Shown here one piece after another: positions 29,673 to 37,131 of a stretch of 64,000 nucleotides of DNA. Source of the stretch: Hyphomonadaceae bacterium (GTDB lineage: Bacteria > Pseudomonadota > Alphaproteobacteria > Caulobacterales > Aquidulcibacteraceae). Within the stretch, counting starts at the first letter, position 1. Every line of letters starts with the position of its first letter. Both the position numbers and the translations under genes were made by a program. The DNA is taken from positions 1 through 64,000 of the forward strand of contig JALHOC010000002.1 of NCBI GenBank assembly GCA_022843225.1, read 5' to 3'. The notes under the pieces are model-generated. The model had not been told where the DNA came from. It saw only the letters and a list, made by a program, of their open reading frames with translations, and did not search any database.

Positions 29673-31021
29673 GCAGCCGCGGCCGCGCGCTGGGGTTCAG
29701 GCGTCACATAGATGCGGCCTGATTCATTGGCGACCCGCCACGGACGACGGACACCGCCTAAATGCTCCGCCGCAGCCAGACCTGCCTGTAGGCCGTCCTC
29801 GTGGAAACCGGCGCCGAAATGCGCGCCGCAGAACCAGGTGTTGCGCACCCCTTGCAGCGACCAGAGCTTTTCCTGCGCGCGCATCGCGGCTGCGTCGAAC
29901 AGCGGGTGCTCGTATTCAGTATCGTACAGCACGCTGTCCCCGCGTGGCATGGTGCGTGGGTTGAGCGTGAGGAAGAGCTGTTCGCGGCTTTCGATGCGCT
30001 GCAATTTGTTCATCCAATAGGAGACAACGCAACCGCCGTCAGGATTGTCGCCGACATAATTCCAGCTGGCCCAGAGGTTTTGTCGGCGCGGCATCAAGGC
30101 GCGGTCGGTGTGCAGAATCGCGCGATTTCTACTGTAGCGAAACGCGCCGAGCAGAGAACGCTCCTCAGCGTTGGGGTCCGCGAGCATCGCCAGCGCTTCG
30201 TTGGCGTGGGTGGCGATGATGATGTTGTCGAAGCGTTGCGTCTCGCCCTTGGCGTCGCGCACCCACACGCCGTCGCCCTCGCGGCGCACGGAGACCGCGC
30301 CCGAACCAAGGCGTGCATTGGACGCGTACGGCGCGGTGAGTTTTTCGATGTAGGCGCGGCTGCCGCCTTCAACCGTGCGCCATTGCGGGCGGCCTTTGAG
30401 TTTCAAGAGGCCATGATTTTCGAAGAAGCGCACGAACGCGCAGGCGGGATAACTGTGAATTTCCGCCATCGACGCCGACCAGATCGCGGCCGCCTGCGGC
30501 AGCAAATGATCGTTGCGGAAGGCGTCGCCATAGCCGCGCTGGGTGAGATAATCGCCCAGAGAAATCATATCGGCGCGCGTCGCTTCCATATCGGTGGGCG
30601 CGGTCTTGTAGAAGCGTAGCAGGTCGCGCGTCATCGACCAGAAGCGCGGACTGATTAGGTTGCGCCCGCCGCCCAAGAACGCCATGGCGCCAACGGAGGA
30701 GTATTCCATCGCACCGCCATTCAGCGACACGCCGAACGACATGTCGGACGGTTTGGTGGGCACGCCGAGATGGTCGAAGAGCGCGATCAGATTGGGGTAG
30801 GTGGCGTCATTGTAAACGATGAAGCCAGTGTCCACAGGGGTGGGCCCAAGGCTCGTATTCACCACGACCGTGTTGGAATGGCCGCCAAGCCGGTCATTTT
30901 TCTCATACAATGTGACGTCATGACGTTGGCTCATGAGCCAGGCGGCCGACATGCCGGCTATGCCCGAGCCGATCACGGCGACATTTTGCCGGCGCCCGGT
31001 CTGTACGGAGGTAAAAGCCAT
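29669..31021 (-). CDS. FAD/NAD(P)-dependent amine-oxidase-like oxidoreductase
   Basis: A 450-residue flavoprotein. The dinucleotide fold begins VAVIGSGIAGMSAAW near residue 14, followed by YEKNDRLGGHSNTV, and the C-terminal FAD motif is FCGAHFGAGFHEDGLQAG. It is the first gene of a two-gene operon with DUF1365 and is divergent from the ECF sigma gene; a TGATCC/TACTCA promoter lies before it. Family members in this context are linked to the response to singlet oxygen and to membrane fatty-acid modification; the reaction here is inferred only. Confidence 0.9.
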   Translation of the reverse strand: MAFTSVQTGRRQNVAVIGSGIAGMSAAWLMSQRHDVTLYEKNDRLGGHSNTVVVNTSLGPTPVDTGFIVYNDATYPNLIALFDHLGVPTKPSDMSFGVSLNGGAMEYSSVGAMAFLGGGRNLISPRFWSMTRDLLRFYKTAPTDMEATRADMISLGDYLTQRGYGDAFRNDHLLPQAAAIWSASMAEIHSYPACAFVRFFENHGLLKLKGRPQWRTVEGGSRAYIEKLTAPYASNARLGSGAVSVRREGDGVWVRDAKGETQRFDNIIIATHANEALAMLADPNAEERSLLGAFRYSRNRAILHTDRALMPRRQNLWASWNYVGDNPDGGCVVSYWMNKLQRIESREQLFLTLNPRTMPRGDSVLYDTEYEHPLFDAAAMRAQEKLWSLQGVRNTWFCGAHFGAGFHEDGLQAGLAAAEHLGGVRRPWRVANESGRIYVTPEPQRAAAAA

Positions 31022-31065
31022 TCGAGAATCCCATGCCAGCGAGGGGGGCCTCGATGGTACGGGGC

Positions 31066-31095
31066 TGAGTACGTGGGGTTTCGGGGCGTGGATCA
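31066..31095 (-). promoter_or_regulatory. ECF sigma-type promoter of the FAD/DUF1365 operon
   Basis: On the minus strand TGATCC (31095-31090), 18 bases, then TACTCA (31071-31066). TGATCC is the -35 box recalled for the RpoE-ChrR sigma family of Rhodobacter. Its -35 lies three bases from that of the divergent promoter. Confidence 0.65.
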
Positions 31096-31098
31096 GAG

Positions 31099-31128
31099 TG
31101 ATCCGCAGTTGCCGCGCGTGCGTACCCT
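31099..31128 (+). promoter_or_regulatory. ECF sigma-type promoter of the rpoE-chrR operon
   Basis: TGATCC (31099-31104), 18 bases, then TACCCT (31123-31128), ahead of the sigma gene at 31206. The same box and spacing as the divergent promoter suggest autoregulation by the encoded sigma factor. The leader would be about 70 bases. Confidence 0.65.
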
Positions 31129-31205
31129 GTGCGATGCCGGTTCAAGCCTATGCCAACGCCCCGCCGCGTGCGGCCCCTGGGCCGCGAAGGAAGCTAGCTT
31201 TGGCT

Positions 31206-31763
31206 ATGCCGTCTGACATTCTGGACACCGACGAGGTCTTGCTGGCGCGCGTCGCCCAGGGCGATAGAGACGCGTTCGCGCGGCTGTTCGCGGGCTATGC
31301 GCGCAAGGTGAAGTCCTATCTGATCAAGCTCGGCGCGCCTGGGGCGATCGCAGAGGATCTGGCTCAGGATGCTATGGTCTCCGTCTGGCGGCGGGCGGCG
31401 TCCTACGATCCCTTGAAGGCCAAGGCCTCGACCTGGATTTTCGTGGTCGCGCGCAATGCCTGGATTGACCGCTTGCGCCGTGAGCGCGTCGAACTTGCGT
31501 ATCGCGACACCTTGATCTCTGGAGAGGAGAGCGACGACGAGGCGCCGGACGAAGCAGCCATGCGCGGTCAGACCGAAGAGCAGATGGCGACGGCCCTCGC
31601 CAAGCTCTCGCCCGAACAACGCCAAGTCGTTCAATTATCCTTTTTCGAAGATCGTGCGCATTCTGAGATCGCCGAACGGCTGGCCTTGCCGCTTGGCACC
31701 GTTAAGTCACGTTTGAGGCTCGCGCTCATGAAGTTGAGAGCGCATTGGGAGCAGTATTCATGA
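31206..31763 (+). CDS. rpoE: ECF RNA polymerase sigma factor, RpoE/ChrR group
   Basis: A 185-residue ECF sigma factor. Region 2 contains DAFARLFAGYARKVKSYL and EDLAQDAMVSVWRRA; region 4 contains LSPEQRQVVQLSFFEDRAHSEIAERL and GTVKSRLRLALMKLR. The following gene is its ChrR-type anti-sigma factor with a four-base ATGA overlap, the pairing of the singlet-oxygen response system. Start at ATG 31206; the upstream open frame covers the promoter and has no similarity. The gene name follows the Rhodobacter usage and is by similarity. Confidence 0.9.
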   Translation: MPSDILDTDEVLLARVAQGDRDAFARLFAGYARKVKSYLIKLGAPGAIAEDLAQDAMVSVWRRAASYDPLKAKASTWIFVVARNAWIDRLRRERVELAYRDTLISGEESDDEAPDEAAMRGQTEEQMATALAKLSPEQRQVVQLSFFEDRAHSEIAERLALPLGTVKSRLRLALMKLRAHWEQYS

Positions 31764-32377
31764 GCCCGCGTCATCATCCCTCCACCGAAGTGCTGACGGC
31801 CTATGCGGCGGGCACGCTGGAACCGGGCTTCGGCCTGGTTGTGGGCGCGCATTTTGAAGCATGCTCGGCGTGCCGGGGGCATGTGGCGGCGTTGCAGGCG
31901 GCGTCTGGCGAAGCGTTGCGCGCATTGCCGGATGCCGAGATCGCGTTTGATACGCTCGACCGCGTGATGGCGCGGCTGGATGCGGCGCCTACGCCGGCGC
32001 CGGCGCGCGACGAACGCCCGTTTCTGGAGCGCTTGCCGCTGAAGCCTAGGAAGTGGGTGGCCCCCGGGGTGTGGGTGGCTGCGGTTGACACCCCCCATGC
32101 TCCAGACAATCGCGTCTACGTGCTTTCAGTGGCCGCTGGCGCGATGACGGCCCGGCACGAACACTCGGGGGCTGAGTTTTGCACCGTGCTCAAGGGCGCG
32201 TTCCGCGATGAGACCGGGGTCTATCGCGCCGGTGATTTCGCCGCCGCTGATGACGATCTCAACCATAAGCCCGTAATCGAGGGCGATGAAGCGTGCGTGT
32301 GTCTGTTCGCTACGGAGGGCCGCCTAAAGCCACAAGGTCTGCTAGGGCGCGTGGCGTTCGCCTACGCGAACGTTTGA
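31760..32377 (+). CDS. chrR: ChrR-type zinc anti-sigma factor with cupin domain
   Basis: A 205-residue anti-sigma factor. The N-terminal zinc module has His near residues 5-6 and HFEACSAC (His-x3-Cys-x2-Cys), which holds the sigma factor. The C-terminal cupin (about 95-195) has ARHEHSGAEF and a second HKPVIEGDE segment, the part needed in ChrR for release upon singlet oxygen. It is co-transcribed and coupled with the sigma gene by an ATGA overlap. Binding residues seem kept, so the switch should work. Confidence 0.92.
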   Translation: MSPRHHPSTEVLTAYAAGTLEPGFGLVVGAHFEACSACRGHVAALQAASGEALRALPDAEIAFDTLDRVMARLDAAPTPAPARDERPFLERLPLKPRKWVAPGVWVAAVDTPHAPDNRVYVLSVAAGAMTARHEHSGAEFCTVLKGAFRDETGVYRAGDFAAADDDLNHKPVIEGDEACVCLFATEGRLKPQGLLGRVAFAYANV

Positions 32378-32381
32378 GTGA

Positions 32382-33476
32382 TCAGGCCGCTTCGGCGGCG
32401 CCTACGGATTGAAGTATGCGCGTACCGAAGGGCGCGAGCGGTTGCGGGCGATAGTTTGCATCGCCCGCATACCTGAGCCGTGCGGCCTCGTGTACATCCT
32501 CGAAGCGCGTCAAGCCGGTGCGCCAACGCGCCCCCGCGAGCTTCAGCAATGATGCGCCTTTGGCCCCGAGCGGCGCGCCGATCGGATCAATCTCAGCTAA
32601 GGCGGAGGAGAGCACCGAGCCCGGCTCGCGCGCGAAGGTGAGTCCAGCCGTCTCCGCGCCCTCCACCACCCACATCAGTGCGCAATTGGACAGGCCACGC
32701 GAAAAATCGTCGCCGCCGACGCCGCCATGATCGCCCGGGAACCAGGCTTGGATCACCCGTTCAGGCGCGTTTGGCGCGTTGAAGCTCGCGACATTGCTCC
32801 ACAGCGTCGGTGTGAAGGCGGCGCGGCGCTCGTCGGTCGCCACCGCGTGGCGGGCGAACTCCACTGAGCGCGAGAGCGTTGTGTCGTGAAACTGATAACG
32901 CTCATTGAGTCCAAGATTGATCGGCAGCACGCGTGGGATGCCGAGCGCGCCAACTGTGTCCCACACGCCGAGAAAGCGGATGCGCAGATCGACAGGCGGC
33001 GTCGTGAACGGCATGGCGAGCTTGGGCCAGGCGATCGCGTGCGCGGCGCGAAATTTCTCGGCGTCGGGCGTGTCGGCGCCGAGGTCGCGGTTGCGGTAGA
33101 GATCAAGCGCGGCGCGGGCTTTGTCGACATGCGCGCGGCGCAGGATGCCGCATTTTCGCACGAGGCCAGCGAGGGTGCGCACGGTATAGGCGCCGCGCGA
33201 GAAGCCGAAGAAGTAGAGCTGATCGCCCGGCTCGTAATTGAGGTTGAGGAAGAGGTATGCGTCGAGCAGATGATCGTCGAGATCGGCGCCGGTCATGCCT
33301 TGCCACAGGCTCATGCCGCCAAGTGATGCGCCCACGCCCACCGAATAATACACGATCTGCGGCACGCCCTTGGCGTCGCGCGGCGCGATCGCGCGGGCAG
33401 TCAGCGCCACATTCGTCAAAGCGCCCGCATAGAGCCGTTGCCAGGTGCCGTCGCAGCAGATGACGAGACGCTTCAT
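32382..33476 (-). CDS. DUF2235 alpha/beta hydrolase-like protein
   Basis: A 364-residue protein of the DUF2235 family (Tle1-like phospholipase fold). RLVICCDGTWQ opens it, with the nucleophile motif FFGFSRGAYTVRTL (G-F-S-R-G) and VWDTVGALGIP, HDTTLS and PGDHGGVGG downstream, where the Asp and His of the triad are expected. Members include T6SS effectors and stand-alone cytoplasmic hydrolases; no T6SS or immunity gene is near, so the stand-alone form is more likely. It starts eight bases after metW on the same strand, so it may be part of the metX-metW unit. Confidence 0.88.
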   Translation of the reverse strand: MKRLVICCDGTWQRLYAGALTNVALTARAIAPRDAKGVPQIVYYSVGVGASLGGMSLWQGMTGADLDDHLLDAYLFLNLNYEPGDQLYFFGFSRGAYTVRTLAGLVRKCGILRRAHVDKARAALDLYRNRDLGADTPDAEKFRAAHAIAWPKLAMPFTTPPVDLRIRFLGVWDTVGALGIPRVLPINLGLNERYQFHDTTLSRSVEFARHAVATDERRAAFTPTLWSNVASFNAPNAPERVIQAWFPGDHGGVGGDDFSRGLSNCALMWVVEGAETAGLTFAREPGSVLSSALAEIDPIGAPLGAKGASLLKLAGARWRTGLTRFEDVHEAARLRYAGDANYRPQPLAPFGTRILQSVGAAEAA

Positions 33477-33484
33477 TGCACGTG

Positions 33485-34108
33485 TCAGGATGCCAACAGG
33501 AACACGGCCTCTTCGGCGAACCAATTGGCGCGCCAGAGCACCTTGGCGAATGGCGCGCCGGGATTACCATGGGTAAGCGGCACTGCGCGTTCGATATTGA
33601 ACCGCATCGTGCGCGCGAAGACGGCGAAGTCTCGCACGCTGGTCGGGTGGGCCGTCTGTGCGCCGAAAAGTGTCGGTAGGCTCCCTTTGAAGAAGAGCCG
33701 CATGCGGGCTTGCAGGTGCGCGCTATTGCGGATCGAGACGATCACGCGCTCGCCAATGCGAGCGGCCTGCCTCAACGCATCCTGTGGACGGCGCAGCTCC
33801 TGCAGCGTGTGCGAAAAGATCACATAGTCAAACGCGCCACTCGGCACATCGGCCAGATCGCGCTCGGCGTCTCCTTGCGCCACGGCCAGCCCGCGCCGTA
33901 CGCACGCATGCACTTTTGCGGCTTCAAGCTCTAAGCCGCGTGCGCGGATATTGCGTTCACGCGCAAGATAGGCCATCAGCGCGCCGTCGCCGCAGCCGAT
34001 GTCGAGTACGCGCGCGCCTTCGCCGATCATCGCAGCGATGATCTCGTGATCGGGGCGGGGGCGCGCCTCCTCGCGCGGCAGCGCTTGAACCAGTTCGAGA
34101 TGCGCCAT
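33485..34108 (-). CDS. metW: Methionine biosynthesis protein MetW
   Basis: A 207-residue methyltransferase-fold protein with VLDIGCGDGALMAYL and FDYVIFSHTLQEL, and a RVIVSIRNSAHLQARMRL segment typical of MetW. MetW is paired with MetX in proteobacteria and is needed for, or regulates, homoserine acetylation. Its ATG overlaps the stop of the metX-like gene by one base (TGATG). An upstream in-frame TTG at 34111 is also possible. Confidence 0.92.
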   Translation of the reverse strand: MAHLELVQALPREEARPRPDHEIIAAMIGEGARVLDIGCGDGALMAYLARERNIRARGLELEAAKVHACVRRGLAVAQGDAERDLADVPSGAFDYVIFSHTLQELRRPQDALRQAARIGERVIVSIRNSAHLQARMRLFFKGSLPTLFGAQTAHPTSVRDFAVFARTMRFNIERAVPLTHGNPGAPFAKVLWRANWFAEEAVFLLAS

Positions 34109-35247
34109 CAATTGGCTCCCGTTTGCAGCGCTAGGCCGCGCGCGGCAGCCGCTGAATCGATGAAGCCGGTGAGCGCCGCTTCAAACGCCGAATCCTCGCC
34201 GAGATAAGAATCATTGCCCTGCTCGCTCTCGATTTCGATATAGGCGGCGTCGGCGCCGGCGGCGATCAATGCGCGGGCGATGGCGCGGCTCTCCTCGGGC
34301 GGGTAGCGCCAATCGCTGGTGAACGCGAACACGCCGTGCCGGGTTTGGCCGCCCTGGAAGGCGTTGGCGAGCCTGCCGCCGAAATCAGCGCCAAGGTCGA
34401 AGCCGTCCATGGCGCGCGAGAGGTACAAGAACGCGTTTGCGTCGAAGCGCTCGATGACGCCGGGCTGGTGTTCGAGCGCGAAGCCCAAACGTTCGCTGGC
34501 GTGTGCGGTTTCGAAGCGAGCCCGCACATCGCGTTCCGAGACGCTTGGCATCTGCAACGCCGCGCGGGCCACGGCCAAGCCTTTGCTCGGGCGCACGCCA
34601 TGAGCGTAATAGGCGCCGTTGCGCCAGTCGAGGTCGGCCATGATCGCTTGCCGGCCAAGCTCGCCGAAGGCGATGTTCTGCGCGGTGTGGCGCGCCGCGC
34701 TTGCGACGGTCGCGCACGCGAACACGCGCTTAGGGTAGGCGCTCGCCCAGTTCAGCGCCTGCATGCCGCCGAGGCCCGCGCCGATGACGAGGAACAGGTT
34801 GGGAATGTCGAGCGCTTCAATCAGCATGGCTTGAGCGCGCACGGTGTCGGCGATTGTGATCTGTGGGAAGCGCAAGCCATAGGGTTTACCGTCCCGCGCA
34901 AGCGCATTGGGGCCTGTTGTGCCCATCGATCCGCCGAGCACATTGGCGCAAATCACGAATAGGCGATTGGTGTCGATCACCCGGCCCGGGCCGACGATGC
35001 GCGGCCACCAGGGCGGGCGCCCGGTCAACGGATTGGGGCTGGCGACGAATTGGTCGTTCAGCACGTCATGGCACACCAGCACGGCGTTGCTGTGGGCGGC
35101 GTTCAACGTGCCGTAGGTCTCGAACGCGATAGTCAGCGGCGCGATGACGTCGCCGCTGGCCAGCTGCAGCTTCGCGTCTGACTCGAAGGACAGCGTGCGT
35201 AGGCCGCCCGCCGCTTGGATTTTCGCCGTCGCGCCTGAGTGATTCAT
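34108..35247 (-). CDS. MetX-like alpha/beta hydrolase lacking catalytic Ser and His
   Basis: A 379-residue homologue of homoserine O-acetyltransferase (MetX), the first step of direct-sulfhydrylation methionine synthesis. The fold and many motifs are kept (FETYGTLNAAHSNAVLVCH, NVLGGSMGTTGP, TSDWRYPPEESR with Asp312). The nucleophile motif, normally GGSMGGMQ, reads GAGLGGMQ, so Ser is Gly158, and the last motif, normally GHDAFL, reads GNDSYL, so the catalytic His is Asn345. The CHALTGD segment is also changed to CHDVLND. I checked both codons in the nucleotides (GGC, AAT). It should lack normal acyltransferase activity. It is the first gene of a unit with metW, divergent from the chorismate mutase gene. 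Confidence 0.85.
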   Translation of the reverse strand: MNHSGATAKIQAAGGLRTLSFESDAKLQLASGDVIAPLTIAFETYGTLNAAHSNAVLVCHDVLNDQFVASPNPLTGRPPWWPRIVGPGRVIDTNRLFVICANVLGGSMGTTGPNALARDGKPYGLRFPQITIADTVRAQAMLIEALDIPNLFLVIGAGLGGMQALNWASAYPKRVFACATVASAARHTAQNIAFGELGRQAIMADLDWRNGAYYAHGVRPSKGLAVARAALQMPSVSERDVRARFETAHASERLGFALEHQPGVIERFDANAFLYLSRAMDGFDLGADFGGRLANAFQGGQTRHGVFAFTSDWRYPPEESRAIARALIAAGADAAYIEIESEQGNDSYLGEDSAFEAALTGFIDSAAAARGLALQTGAN

Positions 35248-35366
35248 GGGCGCATGTATAAGCTGCGTCGCCCGTTAAGCATCCCCCGAGGGGCGGAGCG
35301 CCTGTGAGTGAACCTCATCTGGCGCGGACGTTGGCGATTGCTGAGAAACGCAGCTAGAGTGCCTAC

Positions 35367-36191
35367 ATGAATGACGCGGTAACCCCGAGCGATCCTCAGG
35401 TCGCCGCGCTGGAGGCGATCCAGCGCGATGTGGAGGGCGTCGATTCCCAATTGCTCGTTCTGATAGCGGAGCGTTTGCGTCTGATTGACCGCATCGCCGC
35501 GCTGAAGGCGCCCGCGCCCGGCTTGCCCATTCGTACCGGACGCGAAGTAACCCTTCTGCGCCGCCTGGCGGCGAGCGCGATCGCGCCGGCGGAGCGTGAG
35601 CTGGTTGTTGAACTCTGGCGCGCGCTGATCGCGGCTTCGCTGCGCCGTCAGCGTGTCATTGACGTGGTGGTCGGCGGCGGCCGGGGCGACCCGACGCGGT
35701 TGTTCGACATCGCACGGCGTCATTTCGGCGCCCGCACGCGCATCACCCATTTGGGCGAATCACAGGCCGCGTTGCAGCGCGTCGTCGATAGTCCCGACGC
35801 TGTTGTGGCGGTGACGCCGTGGCCGGCCGCGCCTGGCGTCGGCGCCTGGTGGCCGGCTCTGTCGGAGCGGCGCTTTCATCATCTGCATGTGATTGCCGGC
35901 CTGCCGCTGATGGGCCCCAGCGGCGAAGAGCCTGAGGCTGCGGTGTTTGCGGCGTCGCCGCCCGATGAAGCCGGCGGGGACGCAACGCTCATCCTCGCCT
36001 TCGATCCGCATCATAAGGTGACGCGCGCCTTGGGCGAGATCGGGTTTATCGGCAAGGAAGTCGCACGTGCGGAGCCGCGCGTTCTGGTGCGCATCGAGGG
36101 CTATGTCGCGCCGGAGGATCCGCGCGTCGCCGCGCTGACGCGCCATGGGCTCGACAATGCGCGCGTGCTTGGCTGCTACGCACGGATTTGA
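35367..36191 (+). CDS. Chorismate mutase (AroQ type) with C-terminal extension
   Basis: A 274-residue protein. Residues about 12-95 form the all-helical AroQ chorismate mutase (IQRDVEGVDSQLLVLIAERL, RLIDRIAALKA, ELVVELWRALIAASL). The remaining 180 residues are a separate alpha/beta region I do not recognise; it is not an obvious prephenate dehydratase domain. It makes prephenate for the following tyrA, whose start lies five bases after this stop. The order metX-like, mutase, tyrA is common in alphaproteobacteria. The 119-base gap to the divergent metX-like gene holds mutually exclusive small GC hairpins but no riboswitch I recognise. Confidence 0.85.
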   Translation: MNDAVTPSDPQVAALEAIQRDVEGVDSQLLVLIAERLRLIDRIAALKAPAPGLPIRTGREVTLLRRLAASAIAPAERELVVELWRALIAASLRRQRVIDVVVGGGRGDPTRLFDIARRHFGARTRITHLGESQAALQRVVDSPDAVVAVTPWPAAPGVGAWWPALSERRFHHLHVIAGLPLMGPSGEEPEAAVFAASPPDEAGGDATLILAFDPHHKVTRALGEIGFIGKEVARAEPRVLVRIEGYVAPEDPRVAALTRHGLDNARVLGCYARI

Positions 36192-36196
36192 ACTCC

Positions 36197-37114
36197 ATGC
36201 CACGCATCTTTGAACGCATCGCCATCCTGGGCGTCGGCTTGATCGGCGCTTCCATCGCGCATGCGGCGCGTGAAGGGAGCGCAGCCGGGACCATAGCATT
36301 GTTCGACGTTGACACCGCGGTGCGACAGCGCGCGCGCGAACTCGATCTGGGCGAGGTGTTTGAAGATGCGGCAAGCACCGTCGCCGACGCCGATCTTGTC
36401 GTGCTCGCGGTTCCAGTCGGCGCCATGGGCGCGGCGATCGAAGCGGCGGGGCCGAGCTTGAAGTCCGGCGCGATCGTCACGGACGTGGGCTCGGTAAAGG
36501 GCGCGGTCATCAATGCTGTCGGTGCGCACCTGCCGGCGCACGCGTTGTTCATCCCGGGCCATCCGATCGCGGGCACCGAGCGTTCGGGCCCCGATGCGGG
36601 CTTTGCATCCTTGTTTAAGGGGCGCTGGCACATCCTAACGCCGTTGGTGGATGCACGCGCTGAGTACGCGGCGGCGCTGGATAAGCTCGCGGCGTTCTGG
36701 CGCGCGCTGGGCGCCAATGTCGAGCATATGGATGCGGCCCGTCACGACGTGGTGCTGGCGGTGACTAGCCATTTGCCGCATTTGATCGCGTTTAACATCG
36801 TGGCGATGGCGGAGGATCTGGAGAGCGTCACCGAGAGCGAAGTGGTGAAATACTCCGCTTCCGGTTTTCGCGACTTCACCCGTATCGCGGCGTCCGATCC
36901 CACCATGTGGCGCGACGTGTTCTTGAACAACCGCGAAGCGGTGCTGGAAGTGCTCGGTCGCTTCTCGGAGGATTTGGCAGCGCTGCAGCGCGCCATACGC
37001 TGGAGCGACGGCCAGCAATTGTACGACTTGTTCGATCGGGCGCGACGCATGCGGCGTGAAGTCATTGAAGCTGGCCAAGACACGCCCGCGCCAAACTGGG
37101 GCCGGGAAAATTAG
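36197..37114 (+). CDS. tyrA: Prephenate/arogenate dehydrogenase
   Basis: A 305-residue NAD(P)-dependent TyrA. The nucleotide-binding start is IAILGVGLIGASIAHA, followed by VLAVPVGAM, TDVGSVKG, HPIAGTERSG and VTSHLPHLIAF with the catalytic His. It converts prephenate or arogenate toward tyrosine. It starts five bases after the mutase gene stop. It ends 17 bases before the stop of the convergent TIR gene. Confidence 0.95.
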   Translation: MPRIFERIAILGVGLIGASIAHAAREGSAAGTIALFDVDTAVRQRARELDLGEVFEDAASTVADADLVVLAVPVGAMGAAIEAAGPSLKSGAIVTDVGSVKGAVINAVGAHLPAHALFIPGHPIAGTERSGPDAGFASLFKGRWHILTPLVDARAEYAAALDKLAAFWRALGANVEHMDAARHDVVLAVTSHLPHLIAFNIVAMAEDLESVTESEVVKYSASGFRDFTRIAASDPTMWRDVFLNNREAVLEVLGRFSEDLAALQRAIRWSDGQQLYDLFDRARRMRREVIEAGQDTPAPNWGREN

Positions 37115-37131
37115 CCAAAGATTGCGCCGCA

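Noticed and set aside
35248-35366. Possible SAM-II riboswitch before the metX-like gene
   Set aside because: The leader has small alternative GC hairpins (CGCCC 35269-35273 with GGGCG 35291-35295), but I do not find the conserved SAM-II core bases. A covariance-model search would be decisive.
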